Part shown: piece by piece, positions 17,651-28,700 of the stretch
How the letters are laid out: every line of letters begins with the position of its first letter
Position numbering within the stretch: the stretch's first letter is position 1
Source: Pseudomonas soli
GTDB taxonomy: Bacteria; Pseudomonadota; Gammaproteobacteria; Pseudomonadales; Pseudomonadaceae
Reading direction: 5' to 3'
Assembly: GCF_900110655.1 (NCBI RefSeq)
Contig: NZ_FOEQ01000001.1
Span: 153,633-217,632 of the forward strand
Length of the DNA: 64,000 nucleotides
Made by a program: the position numbers and the translations under genes
The notes under the pieces: generated by a model
The model's database searches: none
What the model saw: the letters and a program-made list of their open reading frames with translations, nothing else
Told to the model about the DNA's origin: nothing

Positions 17651-18310
17651 CTAGATGTAGTTGTCGTATCTATTCAACAGAATGTTATCCATCTGACGGA
17701 GACTTAGAGGTCTTCCCAGATCGGCTTCGAACACATCCTTTGCGTTGAGATAGATGCGTACGTACTCAGGATAATTTTTCGCGGATCTGGAGGTGGTGAA
17801 CGCAAATACCCATCCTTCCTCTTCCGCCACCCACTTCAGCGCAGTACGTGCTCGAGAATCCATCATTGGAAAGTGGTTAGGCCTGTGAAAGTGAAGGTAC
17901 TTTGAAGCGAAGCTGCTGCAATCTCTCTGGGTGTAACCGGTAATCGCGCTGCAGAGGAAAGCGTGCGCCTTGTGTACTTCTGTGGAGGTCGAGCGCGAAA
18001 TGGTACCGTCTTGAGGAAGAAAATCCAGCACCTCCTCCAAGCCTGACTTGGAAATAGCATCTGCCAATCCATGGAAGAAGTCTGCAGACGACAAACGCTC
18101 GCCTTTGATGGTTCGACGTTCAGCGGAAGCTGCGAGGCTCCTGCCAATGATCAACGCCTTGGATGCAATCTGGTCTCGGTCAGTGTTGCTGGGGTTATCG
18201 CTCACGAATTGATACAGCATACGATTTGCAGGGATGAAGATTCCGCACCCTTCGTGCGTGCCAACAAAGCTATCGGTCAAGTATTCCCTGGATCTTGTTA
18301 CAGTCAGCAT
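17651..18310 (-). CDS. Unrecognised protein, possibly OGG-fold-like
   Basis: A 219-residue soluble protein. AAGGAG lies 6 bases before the ATG at 18310, which settles the start. The C-terminal half has SKYLHFHRPNHFPMMDSRA followed by a Tyr-rich stretch (NYPEYVRIYL) and LSLRQMDNILL. This arrangement recalls small HhH/OGG-fold families found in bacterial accessory regions, but the match is by eye and weak. No signal peptide or membrane segment. It is lower in GC than the core and sits between the beta-lactamase and the integrase remnant. Confidence 0.45.
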   Translation of the reverse strand: MLTVTRSREYLTDSFVGTHEGCGIFIPANRMLYQFVSDNPSNTDRDQIASKALIIGRSLAASAERRTIKGERLSSADFFHGLADAISKSGLEEVLDFLPQDGTISRSTSTEVHKAHAFLCSAITGYTQRDCSSFASKYLHFHRPNHFPMMDSRARTALKWVAEEEGWVFAFTTSRSAKNYPEYVRIYLNAKDVFEADLGRPLSLRQMDNILLNRYDNYI

Positions 18311-18541
18311 GCGCGTCTCCTTGCGGGGAGTCATACGATACCGTACCTGCGTGATTGATCAATCCAAACCCACTCGCTCAACCGCCAAAGGCTCCAGACC
18401 CTTGAGCTGGTCCAGCGCGGCGAAGCGCTCGGCATCCAGCCTGCAATCGCGGAACAGCTTGCCGCGCACTGGTCCCGGCGCAGCCTCCTGGAGCGCACCG
18501 CAACGATCCAGCGAATCATCGCAGACCACCCGCCTGCAGAC

Positions 18542-18986
18542 CGGACGAAGACAAAGTATCACCGGGTGGTGTTGCTGATTGACCGAGCGCTCAACGCCTT
18601 GAGACAGGCGCGGTGCTTGGCCAACTTGAGGCGAATGGCTTCTAAGTCGGCCTACCCTTTATGCCCATTTATGTTCCAGCCAAGCAAAGGTGGGCTGTGG
18701 ATCAACGAGCCAAGTGTTACAATCCGCCGATTCAAATCAGCGCTCATGGCGCTGGATATCCGTGAGCGCCGGCAGTACGACACCCGCCACACCTACGCAA
18801 CCCTGTGCCTGATGGCTGGGATGGACCTATGCGTTCATCGCGAACCAGCTCGGCCATGGCGTCGAGATGTTGCCCTCTACCTACGCGAAATGGATCAGCT
18901 CCTCCTCGGACTGGAGGGAGCTGGAGAAGCTGCTGCCCCGAGTCGAACTGGCCCAAGATTGGCCCAAGACTGATGACAGGGCCTAA
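18542..18986 (+). pseudogene. Tyrosine integrase remnant (frameshifted)
   Basis: The C-terminal half of a phage-type tyrosine recombinase. Readable pieces are TKTKYHRVVLLIDRALNALR, WINEPSVTIRRFKSAL, the box YDTRHTYATLCLMAGMD (catalytic Arg-His), then after a one-base insertion near 18826-18829 the frame changes and continues AFIANQLGHGVEMLPSTYAKW with the second His and the Tyr nucleophile, ending at TAA 18984-18986. The N-terminal DNA-binding part and the first catalytic Arg are missing, so it cannot work. It marks the edge of a decayed element, 32 bp before ybiT. Confidence 0.75.
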
Positions 18987-19018
18987 ATACACCTCTGGAA
19001 CCCCCGCAGGACAAGCAC

Positions 19019-20605
<1,587 letters not shown>

Positions 20606-20628
20606 TCCAGCTCTGAGTCATCTACATC

Positions 20629-20688
20629 GCGGGGCAAGCCCGCTCCTGCAATGCCTTCGCGGCATTCGCAGGAGCGGGCTTGCCCCGC
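20629..20688. repeat. Inverted REP pair forming a 60-bp hairpin
   Basis: Two REP copies face each other. The outer arms of 21 bases are perfectly complementary (20629-20649 and 20668-20688), and the inner AATGCC / GGCATT arms also pair around TTCGC. It lies 23 bp after the ybiT stop and could end ybiT transcription or protect its mRNA 3' end. Confidence 0.85.
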
Positions 20689-20776
20689 GCTGCGTTTAAT
20701 TAGTTAGCCTGCTTTCTTTTCCCTCGCGCCGCAGCCATGATGGGCACAGCCCCACCGCCCGCCCGCGAACGAGCCC

Positions 20777-21943
20777 ATGACAGCCCCTCACGCTTCCAGT
20801 GTCACCCTGCAGATCCTCTCGATCGTCTTCTACACCTTCATCGCCTTCCTCTGCATCGGCCTGCCGATCGCGGTGCTGCCTGGCCATGTGCACGATCAAC
20901 TGGGCTTCGGCGCGGTGATCGCCGGCCTGACCATCGGCCTGCAGTACCTGTCCACCCTGCTCAGCCGGCCTTTTGCAGGGCGGGTAGCGGACACCCTGGG
21001 CGGCAAGCGCGCCATCCGCTATGGCCTGTACGGCATCGCCGGTTGCGGCGTGCTGACCCTGCTTTCAGCCTGGACCCTCGCCCTGCCCTGGCTGAGCCTG
21101 GCGCTGCTGTTGGGCGGCCGACTGCTGCTGGGGATCGCCCAGGGGCTGATCGGCGTCGCGACCTTGAGCTGGGGGATCGGCCAGGTGGGGCCGGAACATA
21201 CCGCCCGGGTCATTTCCTGGAACGGCATCGCCTCCTATGGCGCCATCGCGGTAGGAGCGCCGGCCGGCGTGCTGCTGGTGGAAAGCCTGAGCTTCGCCGT
21301 GCTCGGCCCGGCGCTGTTGCTGCTGGCGCTATCGGCCCTGCTGGTGCTGCGCACGCGCCCCGAGGTCGTGGTAGCCGGCGGGGAACGGTTGCCGTTCTGG
21401 TCGGCGTTCGGGCGGGTGGCGCCTTGCGGCCTGGGGCTGACCCTGGCATCGATCGGCTACGGCACCCTGACCACCTTCGTCACCCTGTACTATCTGGAGC
21501 GCGGCTGGGTCGGCGCAGCCTGGTGCTTGAGCGCCTTCGGCCTGTGCTTCATCCTGTCGCGGCTGCTGTTCGTCAACGCGGTCAACCGCTTCGGCGGCTA
21601 CAACGTGGCCATCGCCTGCATGGCCACCGAGGTCCTGGGCTTGACCATGCTGTGGCTGGCGCCCTCGCCGCTGTGGGCGATGCTCGGCGCCGGGCTGACT
21701 GGCTTCGGCCTGTCGCTGGTGTACCCGGCCCTGGGAGTCGAGGCAATCCGCCAGGTACCCAGCAGCAGCCGTGGCGCCGGGCTGGGCGCCTACGCGGTGT
21801 TCTTCGACCTGGCGCTGGCCGTCGCCGGCCCGGTGATGGGCGCGGTGGCAGTACACCTGGGGTATGCCTCGATCTTCGCCGTCGCCGCCCTGCTCGCCCT
21901 GTCAGGGGTGGGCCTGACCCTGTTGCTGGCCCGCCGCGGCTGA
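20777..21943 (+). CDS. MFS transporter (YfcJ/YhhS-like)
   Basis: A 388-residue major facilitator with 12 hydrophobic segments. The loop 2-3 motif is present as GRVADTLGGKRAIRYG near residue 75. The general pattern (SWGIGQVGPEHTARVISWNG; GYGTLTTFVTLYY) resembles YfcJ/YhhS-type efflux pumps of unknown substrate. Its start at 20777 follows CGAACGAGCCC and is the first ATG before the hydrophobic N-terminus. The last 42 bases overlap the convergent hydrolase gene. Confidence 0.8.
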   Translation: MTAPHASSVTLQILSIVFYTFIAFLCIGLPIAVLPGHVHDQLGFGAVIAGLTIGLQYLSTLLSRPFAGRVADTLGGKRAIRYGLYGIAGCGVLTLLSAWTLALPWLSLALLLGGRLLLGIAQGLIGVATLSWGIGQVGPEHTARVISWNGIASYGAIAVGAPAGVLLVESLSFAVLGPALLLLALSALLVLRTRPEVVVAGGERLPFWSAFGRVAPCGLGLTLASIGYGTLTTFVTLYYLERGWVGAAWCLSAFGLCFILSRLLFVNAVNRFGGYNVAIACMATEVLGLTMLWLAPSPLWAMLGAGLTGFGLSLVYPALGVEAIRQVPSSSRGAGLGAYAVFFDLALAVAGPVMGAVAVHLGYASIFAVAALLALSGVGLTLLLARRG

Positions 21944-22951
21944 ACGTTCGGCGGGCTCCGGTGCGCCCAGTGCCTGGCTGAAGAAGGCGGTAGTCTCGCT
22001 GCGCAGCGAGCGATGGATATGTCGACGGTCGACACCCTCGGCGTCCTTGCACAGTACCGGCATGCGCAGGTGTTGCTCGTCGTCGCAGGGGGCCATGAAC
22101 ACGAAGTGCCCGGCACCGGCCAGCAGGCGGTAGTCAGGTGTTACCGGCAGCTTGCGCGCCAGGGCATCAGCGTTGTGCTCCAGGGCCAGTAATTGGTCGT
22201 TGTCGCCGCTGTAGATCAGCGCCGGCACCTGCACACCGGCCAGGGCGTGGCGACCGAACATCAGGCTCAGCGGCGCCATCAGCATCACCGCGCCCACCCT
22301 GGCGTCGGCGCGGGGCGCCAGTTCACTGTGGTCGGCGATCAGCACGCCATGGGTCTTGCAGGCGTCGGCGTCACCTGGGCGTTGCTCGCAGTAGCGGCGC
22401 AGGCGTTCAAGGTCGGGCCGCGCGCCAGAAAGTATCAGCGCGGTCTCGCCACCGGCGGAATAGCCAATCACCCCGACCTTGCCATCATTCAGGTACGGCG
22501 CGAGCAGTCTGTCGTTTCGCGCCGCTGTGATCGCGGCGCTGATCTGCAGCGGCCGGCCATAGAGGTTGCTGAGGGTGCCCAGGCGGCTATGGTCGCGGTT
22601 GTTGTCGCCGGGATGGACCACCGCCACCACCACGAAGCCCTGTCGGGCCAGGCCGTTGGCCAGGTCATGCAGGGCCATCGGGCTGCCGGTGTTTCCATGG
22701 GAGATCACCAGCAGCGGGAACTGGCCCATGGCTACCGGTGCCTCTTCGGCGACACGGGTCTGGTAGCCCTCGATGCGTACCGGGCGCGCCTCGCCGCTGG
22801 AGGGGTAGAATGCCAGGGCATGCATGGGCTTTGCGTCCACCGGGTCGACCAGGGTCAGCCGGTGCAATCCGGCCACCCACGGCGCTGCATCGGCGCGGGC
22901 CAACAGGCCGCCCAGCAGGAATAGCGCCATCAGCAGGCTGCTTCGCTTCAT
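21902..22951 (-). CDS. Exported alpha/beta hydrolase (dienelactone/PAF-hydrolase type)
   Basis: A 349-residue hydrolase with a signal peptide (MKRSSLLMALFLLGGLLARADA, cut near 22). The oxyanion motif ISHGNTGSP is near 85, the nucleophile elbow GYSAGGE near 163-169, an acid in YSGDNDQ near 244, and the catalytic His in GAGHFVF near 278. These fit the platelet-activating-factor acetylhydrolase or dienelactone-hydrolase-like branch. It probably acts on esters in the periplasm; the substrate is unknown. Several cysteines in the mature part could form disulphides. Confidence 0.75.
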   Translation of the reverse strand: MKRSSLLMALFLLGGLLARADAAPWVAGLHRLTLVDPVDAKPMHALAFYPSSGEARPVRIEGYQTRVAEEAPVAMGQFPLLVISHGNTGSPMALHDLANGLARQGFVVVAVVHPGDNNRDHSRLGTLSNLYGRPLQISAAITAARNDRLLAPYLNDGKVGVIGYSAGGETALILSGARPDLERLRRYCEQRPGDADACKTHGVLIADHSELAPRADARVGAVMLMAPLSLMFGRHALAGVQVPALIYSGDNDQLLALEHNADALARKLPVTPDYRLLAGAGHFVFMAPCDDEQHLRMPVLCKDAEGVDRRHIHRSLRSETTAFFSQALGAPEPAERSAAAGQQQGQAHP

Positions 22952-23045
22952 CGCAGGGCGCTCCCAGGTTCAAGGCACTGCGCGGTACACGGGTATGGAT
23001 GCCAGCATAGAACCCGGTGCGCTGGCGGCACATGAAAACTGGATG

Positions 23046-23083
23046 AAAAAAGCCGGCTGGCGCACGAGGCGACAGCCGGCTTT
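23046..23083 (-). terminator. Rho-independent terminator after azoR
   Basis: Read on the minus strand, a 10-bp stem AAAGCCGGCT / AGCCGGCTTT with a 15-base loop runs into a tract of T's. It lies 17 bp beyond the azoR stop. Confidence 0.8.
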
Positions 23084-23099
23084 GAATCGGTGGCAACAA

Positions 23100-23711
23100 T
23101 CAGGCAGCGGCGAACAGCTCACCTGCGATCTGCGCCTGGGCGGCATCAATGGCCTTGGCGCGGTGCTCAGGGCCATAGGCCAGGCCGTGGGCGCGGACGA
23201 TTTCCAGGTCGGTGATGCCGATGAAGCCGAGGAACACCTTGAGGAAGTCCTCATGGCCGACACCGGTCGGCTGGCCCTGGTGCAGGCCTCCGGCGGTGGA
23301 CACCAGGATCACTTTCTTGTCACCGCACAGGCCTTGCGGGCCGGCTTCGGTGTAGCGGAAGGTCTGGCCGGCCACCGCCACGCGGTCGATCCAGGCCTTG
23401 AGCTGGGTCGGCACGGTGAAGTTGTACATCGGCGCACCGATCACCACCGCGTCGGCGGCGAGGAACTCTGCCAGTGTTTCCGCACTGAGCTTGGCTTCAT
23501 GAGCCTGTGCGGCATCGCGCATTTCCTCGGGGGTGCCGGCGGCCACGAGGGTGGCGGCGGAGAAGTGGCTGATGGCATCGTTGGCCAAGTCACGGTAGAC
23601 CACCTCGATGCTCGGGTCGGCGGCCTTCCAGGCCTCGACCACTTCGCGGCTCAGCTGGCGGGAGGCGGAATTGTCGCCCAGGATGCTCGAATCGATATGC
23701 AACAGTTTCAT
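23100..23711 (-). CDS. azoR: FMN-dependent NADH-azoreductase
   Basis: The product has 203 residues, typical of AzoR. It begins [21 protein letters not shown], holds the FMN-site segment [20 protein letters not shown] near 85-105 and STAGGLH near 140. The enzyme reduces quinones and azo compounds by two-electron steps with NADH in the cytoplasm. AGGAGAG lies just before the ATG at 23711. It is divergent from a LysR-type regulator gene with a palindromic site between, so it is probably controlled by it. Confidence 0.9.
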   Translation of the reverse strand: MKLLHIDSSILGDNSASRQLSREVVEAWKAADPSIEVVYRDLANDAISHFSAATLVAAGTPEEMRDAAQAHEAKLSAETLAEFLAADAVVIGAPMYNFTVPTQLKAWIDRVAVAGQTFRYTEAGPQGLCGDKKVILVSTAGGLHQGQPTGVGHEDFLKVFLGFIGITDLEIVRAHGLAYGPEHRAKAIDAAQAQIAGELFAAA

Positions 23712-23812
23712 GGGACTCTCCTGTGAATGAAGACCGCGGCGGTGGGCGATCACGATGTAGAGAATCCTATCGGCACATCGAATAGCTGATAAGTCGGCAA
23801 AAACGCGTTAGT

Positions 23813-23832
23813 TTGTTCCACTGATGGAACAA
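23813..23832. promoter_or_regulatory. Palindromic operator between azoR and lysR
   Basis: TTGTTCCA-CTGA-TGGAACAA is a perfect 8-4-8 inverted repeat. It ends 12 bases before the lysR start codon, and the azoR start lies 101 bases away on the other side. Likely the binding site of the adjacent LysR regulator, with autorepression by position. Confidence 0.65.
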
Positions 23833-23844
23833 TGAGACTATCAA

Positions 23845-24747
23845 ATGCAAGACCTCAACGATCTCTTCTACTTCGCCCGGGTGGTCGAAGCCGGTGGCTT
23901 CGCTGCTGCCGGGCGCCAGCTGGGCATTCCCAAGTCGCGCCTGTCGCGGCGCATCGCCGAGCTGGAAGAGCGTCTTGGCACGCGTCTGCTGCAGCGCACC
24001 ACCCGGCAACTCAAGCTGACCGCCGTGGGCGAGCGTTACCTGAACCATTGCCAGGCCATGCTGCTGGAGGCGGAGATGGCCGATGAAGTGGTGGCCAGCA
24101 TGTCCAGCGAGCCCCGCGGCCGGCTGCGCGTCTCGTGCCCCGTGGCCCTGGCCCATGCATTCCTGCCAGATATCATCAGCCGCTTCCTCGCCCAGTACCC
24201 CTTGGTGCAACTGGACATGGTGCTGCTCAACCGCCGGGTCGACCTGATCTCCGAAGGCATCGACGTGGCCCTGCGCGTGCGCGACCTGGGCGATGAGGAC
24301 CCAGCCTTGGTCACCCGACGCCTGCGCCAGGCGCAGATGCAACTGGTGGCCGCACCAGGGTTTGCCGACCATATCCGCGAGCCTGCACAACTGGCGACCC
24401 TGCCGGTGCTGGGCGCTGCCGAGGCTGACCGGCTGGTGCATTTTCGCCTGCATGGCCCCAACGGGCGGCAGGAGGAAGTCGCCCTGGAGCCGCGCCTGGC
24501 CATCGACGACTTCGTCGTGCGCAATGCCGCGGTACGCGCCGGCCTGGGCTTTACCGCCCTGCCGTCGATGTTCTGCGAGGAGGAACTGGCCCGTGGCGAA
24601 CTGGTGCGCCTGCTGCCAGACTGGTCGCTGCCTGGCGGCTACCTGCAGGCGGTCTATCCGCATCGGCGCGGCCTGCTTCCAGCAGTACGCGCATGGATCG
24701 ATCACCTGGCAACCTCGTTCGAGGCCTGTGGAGAGCGTTATGTCTGA
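23845..24747 (+). CDS. LysR-family regulator, probably of azoR
   Basis: A 300-residue LysR-type regulator of the CrgA/AaeR-like branch. The winged HTH is at the N-terminus (VVEAGGFAAAGRQLGIPKSRLSRRIAELEERLG), then the linker helix and the effector domain starting SEPRGRLRVSCPVALAH. It is transcribed away from azoR with a palindrome between, which suggests control of azoR by quinone-type signals, as known for related pairs. Its stop overlaps the next gene start by 8 bases. Confidence 0.85.
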   Translation: MQDLNDLFYFARVVEAGGFAAAGRQLGIPKSRLSRRIAELEERLGTRLLQRTTRQLKLTAVGERYLNHCQAMLLEAEMADEVVASMSSEPRGRLRVSCPVALAHAFLPDIISRFLAQYPLVQLDMVLLNRRVDLISEGIDVALRVRDLGDEDPALVTRRLRQAQMQLVAAPGFADHIREPAQLATLPVLGAAEADRLVHFRLHGPNGRQEEVALEPRLAIDDFVVRNAAVRAGLGFTALPSMFCEEELARGELVRLLPDWSLPGGYLQAVYPHRRGLLPAVRAWIDHLATSFEACGERYV

Positions 24748-25114
24748 GAAAAGGATGACCGAGGAGCAAGTGGCGGCGCTGTGCCTGGCCCTGCCGGGCG
24801 CTCAGGAAGACTACAAGTGGGGTGGCATCCGTGTGTTCTCGGTGGCCGGCAACAAGATGTTCGCCGTGCAGGACCTGGGCGGCGCGGGCCTGTCGTTCAA
24901 GGTGGCCGACGAGCTGTTCCTGGGTTATTGCGACCGCCCCGGAATCCGCCCGGCCCCGTACCTGGCACGGGCAAAGTGGATCAGCATGCTGCCGCCCTAT
25001 CCCATGGGCCGCGACGAGCTGAGCGACCTGCTGCACCGCTCGCACCAACTGGTGGTGCGACGCTTGCCCAGGCGCCAGCAGGTTGGGTTACTGCTGGGGA
25101 CGGCGGACGCCTAG
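24740..25114 (+). CDS. MmcQ/YjbR-family protein
   Basis: A 124-residue protein with the MmcQ/YjbR (DUF419) pattern: ALCLALPGAQEDYKWGG near the start, then FSVAGNKMFAV, SFKVADELF, and the end with LLHRSHQLVVRRLP. This fold is related to CyaY-like and double-wing DNA-binding shapes; function unknown. ATG at 24740 overlaps the lysR gene by 8 bases, so it is probably co-transcribed with the regulator gene. Its end is 3 bp from the convergent VOC gene. Confidence 0.75.
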   Translation: MSEKRMTEEQVAALCLALPGAQEDYKWGGIRVFSVAGNKMFAVQDLGGAGLSFKVADELFLGYCDRPGIRPAPYLARAKWISMLPPYPMGRDELSDLLHRSHQLVVRRLPRRQQVGLLLGTADA

Positions 25115-25117
25115 GCT

Positions 25118-25534
25118 TCAACCCGGTAATGGCGGCCCTTTGAGCTCGATCCGGTTGCCGTCCGGGTCGAAGCAGTACAGCGACATGCCCTCACCTTCGG
25201 CTCCGTAACGCTTCTCGGCAGCCTCCACCCTGACACCGGCCTCGTGCAACAGCGCGCTCAGCGCCTGTTCCTCGAACGGCTCGATGCGCAGGCAGACATG
25301 ATCGACATTATGCCCACACTGGCCGGGCGCCTCGCCGCCCTGGCGCCCCAGCGGGCCGTCGACCGCCACCAGGTCGATCAGGCCGTCACCGGCGCCAAGG
25401 TGGATCATCCCCAGTGTGTCCCGACGCTTGCGCACCGGGCAGCCGAGCAGCTCGTGATAGAAAGCCAGGCTGCGGGTCAGGTCGCTGACGCGCAGGACGA
25501 CATGGTCGATGCGTAGTATGGCGAAAGCTGGCAT
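25118..25534 (-). CDS. VOC-family (glyoxalase/bleomycin-resistance fold) protein
   Basis: A 138-residue vicinal-oxygen-chelate protein. The paired beta-alpha-beta-beta-beta units are visible: IDHVVLRVSDLTRSLAFYHELLG split at about 9-31 and VDHVCLRIEPFEEQ near 78. Metal ligands would be the His residues of these segments and the Glu of NRIELKG near the end. The substrate is unknown. A ribosome-binding site is weak (GGAGCTTCGCC). Confidence 0.75.
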   Translation of the reverse strand: MPAFAILRIDHVVLRVSDLTRSLAFYHELLGCPVRKRRDTLGMIHLGAGDGLIDLVAVDGPLGRQGGEAPGQCGHNVDHVCLRIEPFEEQALSALLHEAGVRVEAAEKRYGAEGEGMSLYCFDPDGNRIELKGPPLPG

Positions 25535-25756
25535 GGCGAAGCTCCACGATCAGGCTTTGCCTAGACCATAGCAGCCGACCTGCGAAGACACCCTAGGCCA
25601 TTGGCGTCAATGACCGACGGTGGGTACAGCACAGCCTTTGTGGGGCAAAAGACCGTGGGCGTGTCAGCCATTGCCCTGGTGGCAGCAGCAATCATGTACC
25701 GCTCCAGGCGCCGCTAACTGCCCTTGAATGGCCGCTCCCACTTTTGGAATGCGACC

Positions 25757-28700
25757 ATGCACCACAGCGAACCGCCCTACCACCAGGAACAGATCCTGCG
25801 CAGCCTGCCGGGCTGGACCAGGCACCTGCACCCCCACCACGTCAGCAGACTGCTGCGGCGCGCCCACCGCGAGCATATCCAGCAAGACGGGCAGCCAGCC
25901 CCCTGGTTCGCCCAGGCCCCGGCCGCCCGCCAGGCCGAGTTGCGTCAGGCCATCAAGCAGCGCGCGACGAGCCACTTGGCTCTGGCCAAGGCACTGCAAG
26001 ACTTGCGCGGTATCACCGAGTTCTGCGAGCCGCTGCTGCAGGCACGACTGGGCAGTCAGGTGGCGCTGACACAGGCCCGGTTCAGGCATCAGCCGTTCAC
26101 GTCGAGCCTGGGTGGCGAATTCCCCGACCCGGACGCGTCCCATCATGCCCCAAGCACTCCGGCCACGATCGAGGAACCGGCGGGCACCGCCAGTCTCACC
26201 AGCCTGCTCGAAGCGGCCCTGCACAATTTCGAGGGCGTGGCCGAGGTCGGCCCTTACAGCAGCCTGCAAGTCAGTGCCGACGACAGCAGTGCTCTACCCG
26301 GCCTGAGCACTGCCGCGTTTGTCACCCATTGCCGTCTGCTCGACCTGGGCCGGCGCTACCAGGAGCACCTGCAGGATATCTACGGCGGTCAGCGTAGAAC
26401 GCTGTTGTGCGCCCTGTGGAGTCAGGCCCGGTGCCATGAGCTCACCGTACAGGCGTTGATCGCACGGATGCGCGGACACCTGACCGACGACGGCCTCCAG
26501 GCCGTGCGACAGCTCAGTAGCACCGGTTCGATGCCGCGCTACCGAGGTGCACCGGCCAGGGTAGCGGTGTTGCGCATGCTCGATACCCAGTTGCACGATC
26601 TGTTGCTGTTGACATCGAGCGGCCAGTCCACGCCGTCGTGCATCGCCTACTTGCCTTTTGACCATGCGCGACCGGTGCAGGAGTTCGACAACCTGCTGGC
26701 CTTCGGCAGGTACTTGCGTCGTCGCTTGCTGGCGCCCGCCTATCGCGAACGCTTCCTGGAGCATGTTGCCCTTAAGGACCGCCCAGGCATGGCGAGCAAG
26801 CTCAGGGCCAGACTGTTCGGAGCCACTGCGAGCGGCATGCGCCCGCTGGAAACGCCGTCTCCCGCTTTCGCCGAAACCGAGCCAGGCCTACATCCCTGGC
26901 AAGGCCTGCCGGCCACCCCCTTGCTACAGCAGCAGGATCCGCCCGCTCCCATCCGCTTCCCCGCACTGGCGATCCATGAAGTCGCTGTCGGCTTCCCCGT
27001 ATGGCCGAAGCTGTTCAATGACCACGTACACCGCCTGCGGGAGGACGCCCGCTGCATCGCGGTGCCAACGGAGGACGTCGATGCCAAGGCCCGGCGTGAG
27101 CGCCTGGCTTTGTGGCGCGAGCGTGGCCTGAATGTGCTCGGCGTGGCGGCCATGTTCGTTCCCGGACTGGATGTCGCCATGCTGGCCGTGGGCGCAGGCC
27201 AGGTCATGGCAAGTATTTTCCACGGCTTCGAAGCCTGGTCCGAGGGTGACAACGCGCAAGCGGTGAACCAGGTCGAGTCGCTTCTGATCAACCTGGGCAG
27301 CGTGACCGCCATCGCCGGTGTTACCAAGCTGGCCCAGGCCTGTGGGTTCGTCGATTGGATGCAAAGCCTGTGGCTGGAGGGCCAGGAACTGCTATGGCAC
27401 CCTGAACTCGAGCATTACCGCAGCCCGGTGGAGTTACCGGCGGGCCTTGAGCCCGACGAGCAAGGCATCTTTCACCATGATGACCGGCATTTCGTCGACC
27501 TGGACGGTACGCTCCACGAAATCCGCCGCGGCCTCGAGGGACAATGGCGCGTTGTACACCCTGCCGACCCTCGCGCCTATCAGCCAGCGCTGTACGGCAA
27601 TGGCAGCGGTGCCTGGCGCATGGCGCACGAGCGACCACAAGACTGGGGGCGGGCAAAACTGATGCGCCGGCTGGGACCGCTTGGCGACGGGCTGACCGAC
27701 GAGGAGCTGATTGCGGCACTCGACAGCACCGGCCTGGAGCGCGGCGTGCTCGAGCAGATGCACGTCAACGGCCGGCGCGCCCCCGCGCTACTGGAGGACG
27801 CCTTGCGGCGACTCAAGGCCGACAGCCTCCATCAAGTCCCGGCCCCGCCGGGTTGCGCTGCGGCGCTGACGATCGGGCGCGTGTTCTCCGGACTGCCCAT
27901 GCAAGCACTGGAAGAGCTGGTGGCCACCGCCAACGGCGCCGAACGGCAAGCCCTTCTCAGCGGGCGGGTCCCCCTGCGGTTGGCCGAAGAGGCGCGGCTG
28001 TTGCAAGCCCGGTGCCGGCTGGACAGGGCGATCCTGGGCTTGTATCGCCCCAGCCTGGCCAATGCCGACAGCCGGCTGATCAGCGACAGCCTGTTGGCCG
28101 CACACCCGCAATGGACGCCCGAACAGTGCTATCACGCAGCCCTGGCCAACCGCCCAGCGACCGCACGCATGCTCGGCCAGCAACCGTCACAACCGGGCTG
28201 GCACTCACCTTTGCGCCTGAGCGACGGGCGTTACGGCTATCCACTGAGCCCCGGTTTGTTCGCCACGCGGGCAGAGCGCGAGCTGCATGCCCTGTACCCG
28301 GGGCTCAACGGTCGCGAGGTGCGCCAGTTACTGGCCACCCTGCGCGTCCGCGCAGGTGTGGCCGAACAGATACAGGCGCTGCGCATCCAGCTGTCCTCGC
28401 TGCGCGAACAGCTGCACGCCTGGACCGACAGAGGCACCCAAGACTGGGGTGACGAAGTCGGTGCGGGCTACGCCAGGACCGCAGACCTGCTCGTGCGGGC
28501 CTGGCAACGTCTGGACGGCGACATGCTGAGTCTTTCCAATGTCGCCCTCGACGCCCTGCCGATACTCACGGCACGCTTCGACCATATCACCACGCTGTCG
28601 CTGGAGAATCTCAATGTGATCGAGATGCCGGCCGACTTCCTGCAGGCCTTCCCGGCACTCAGGCGCGTCGATGTGCGAAACAGCTCCCAGTTGAGCGCCA

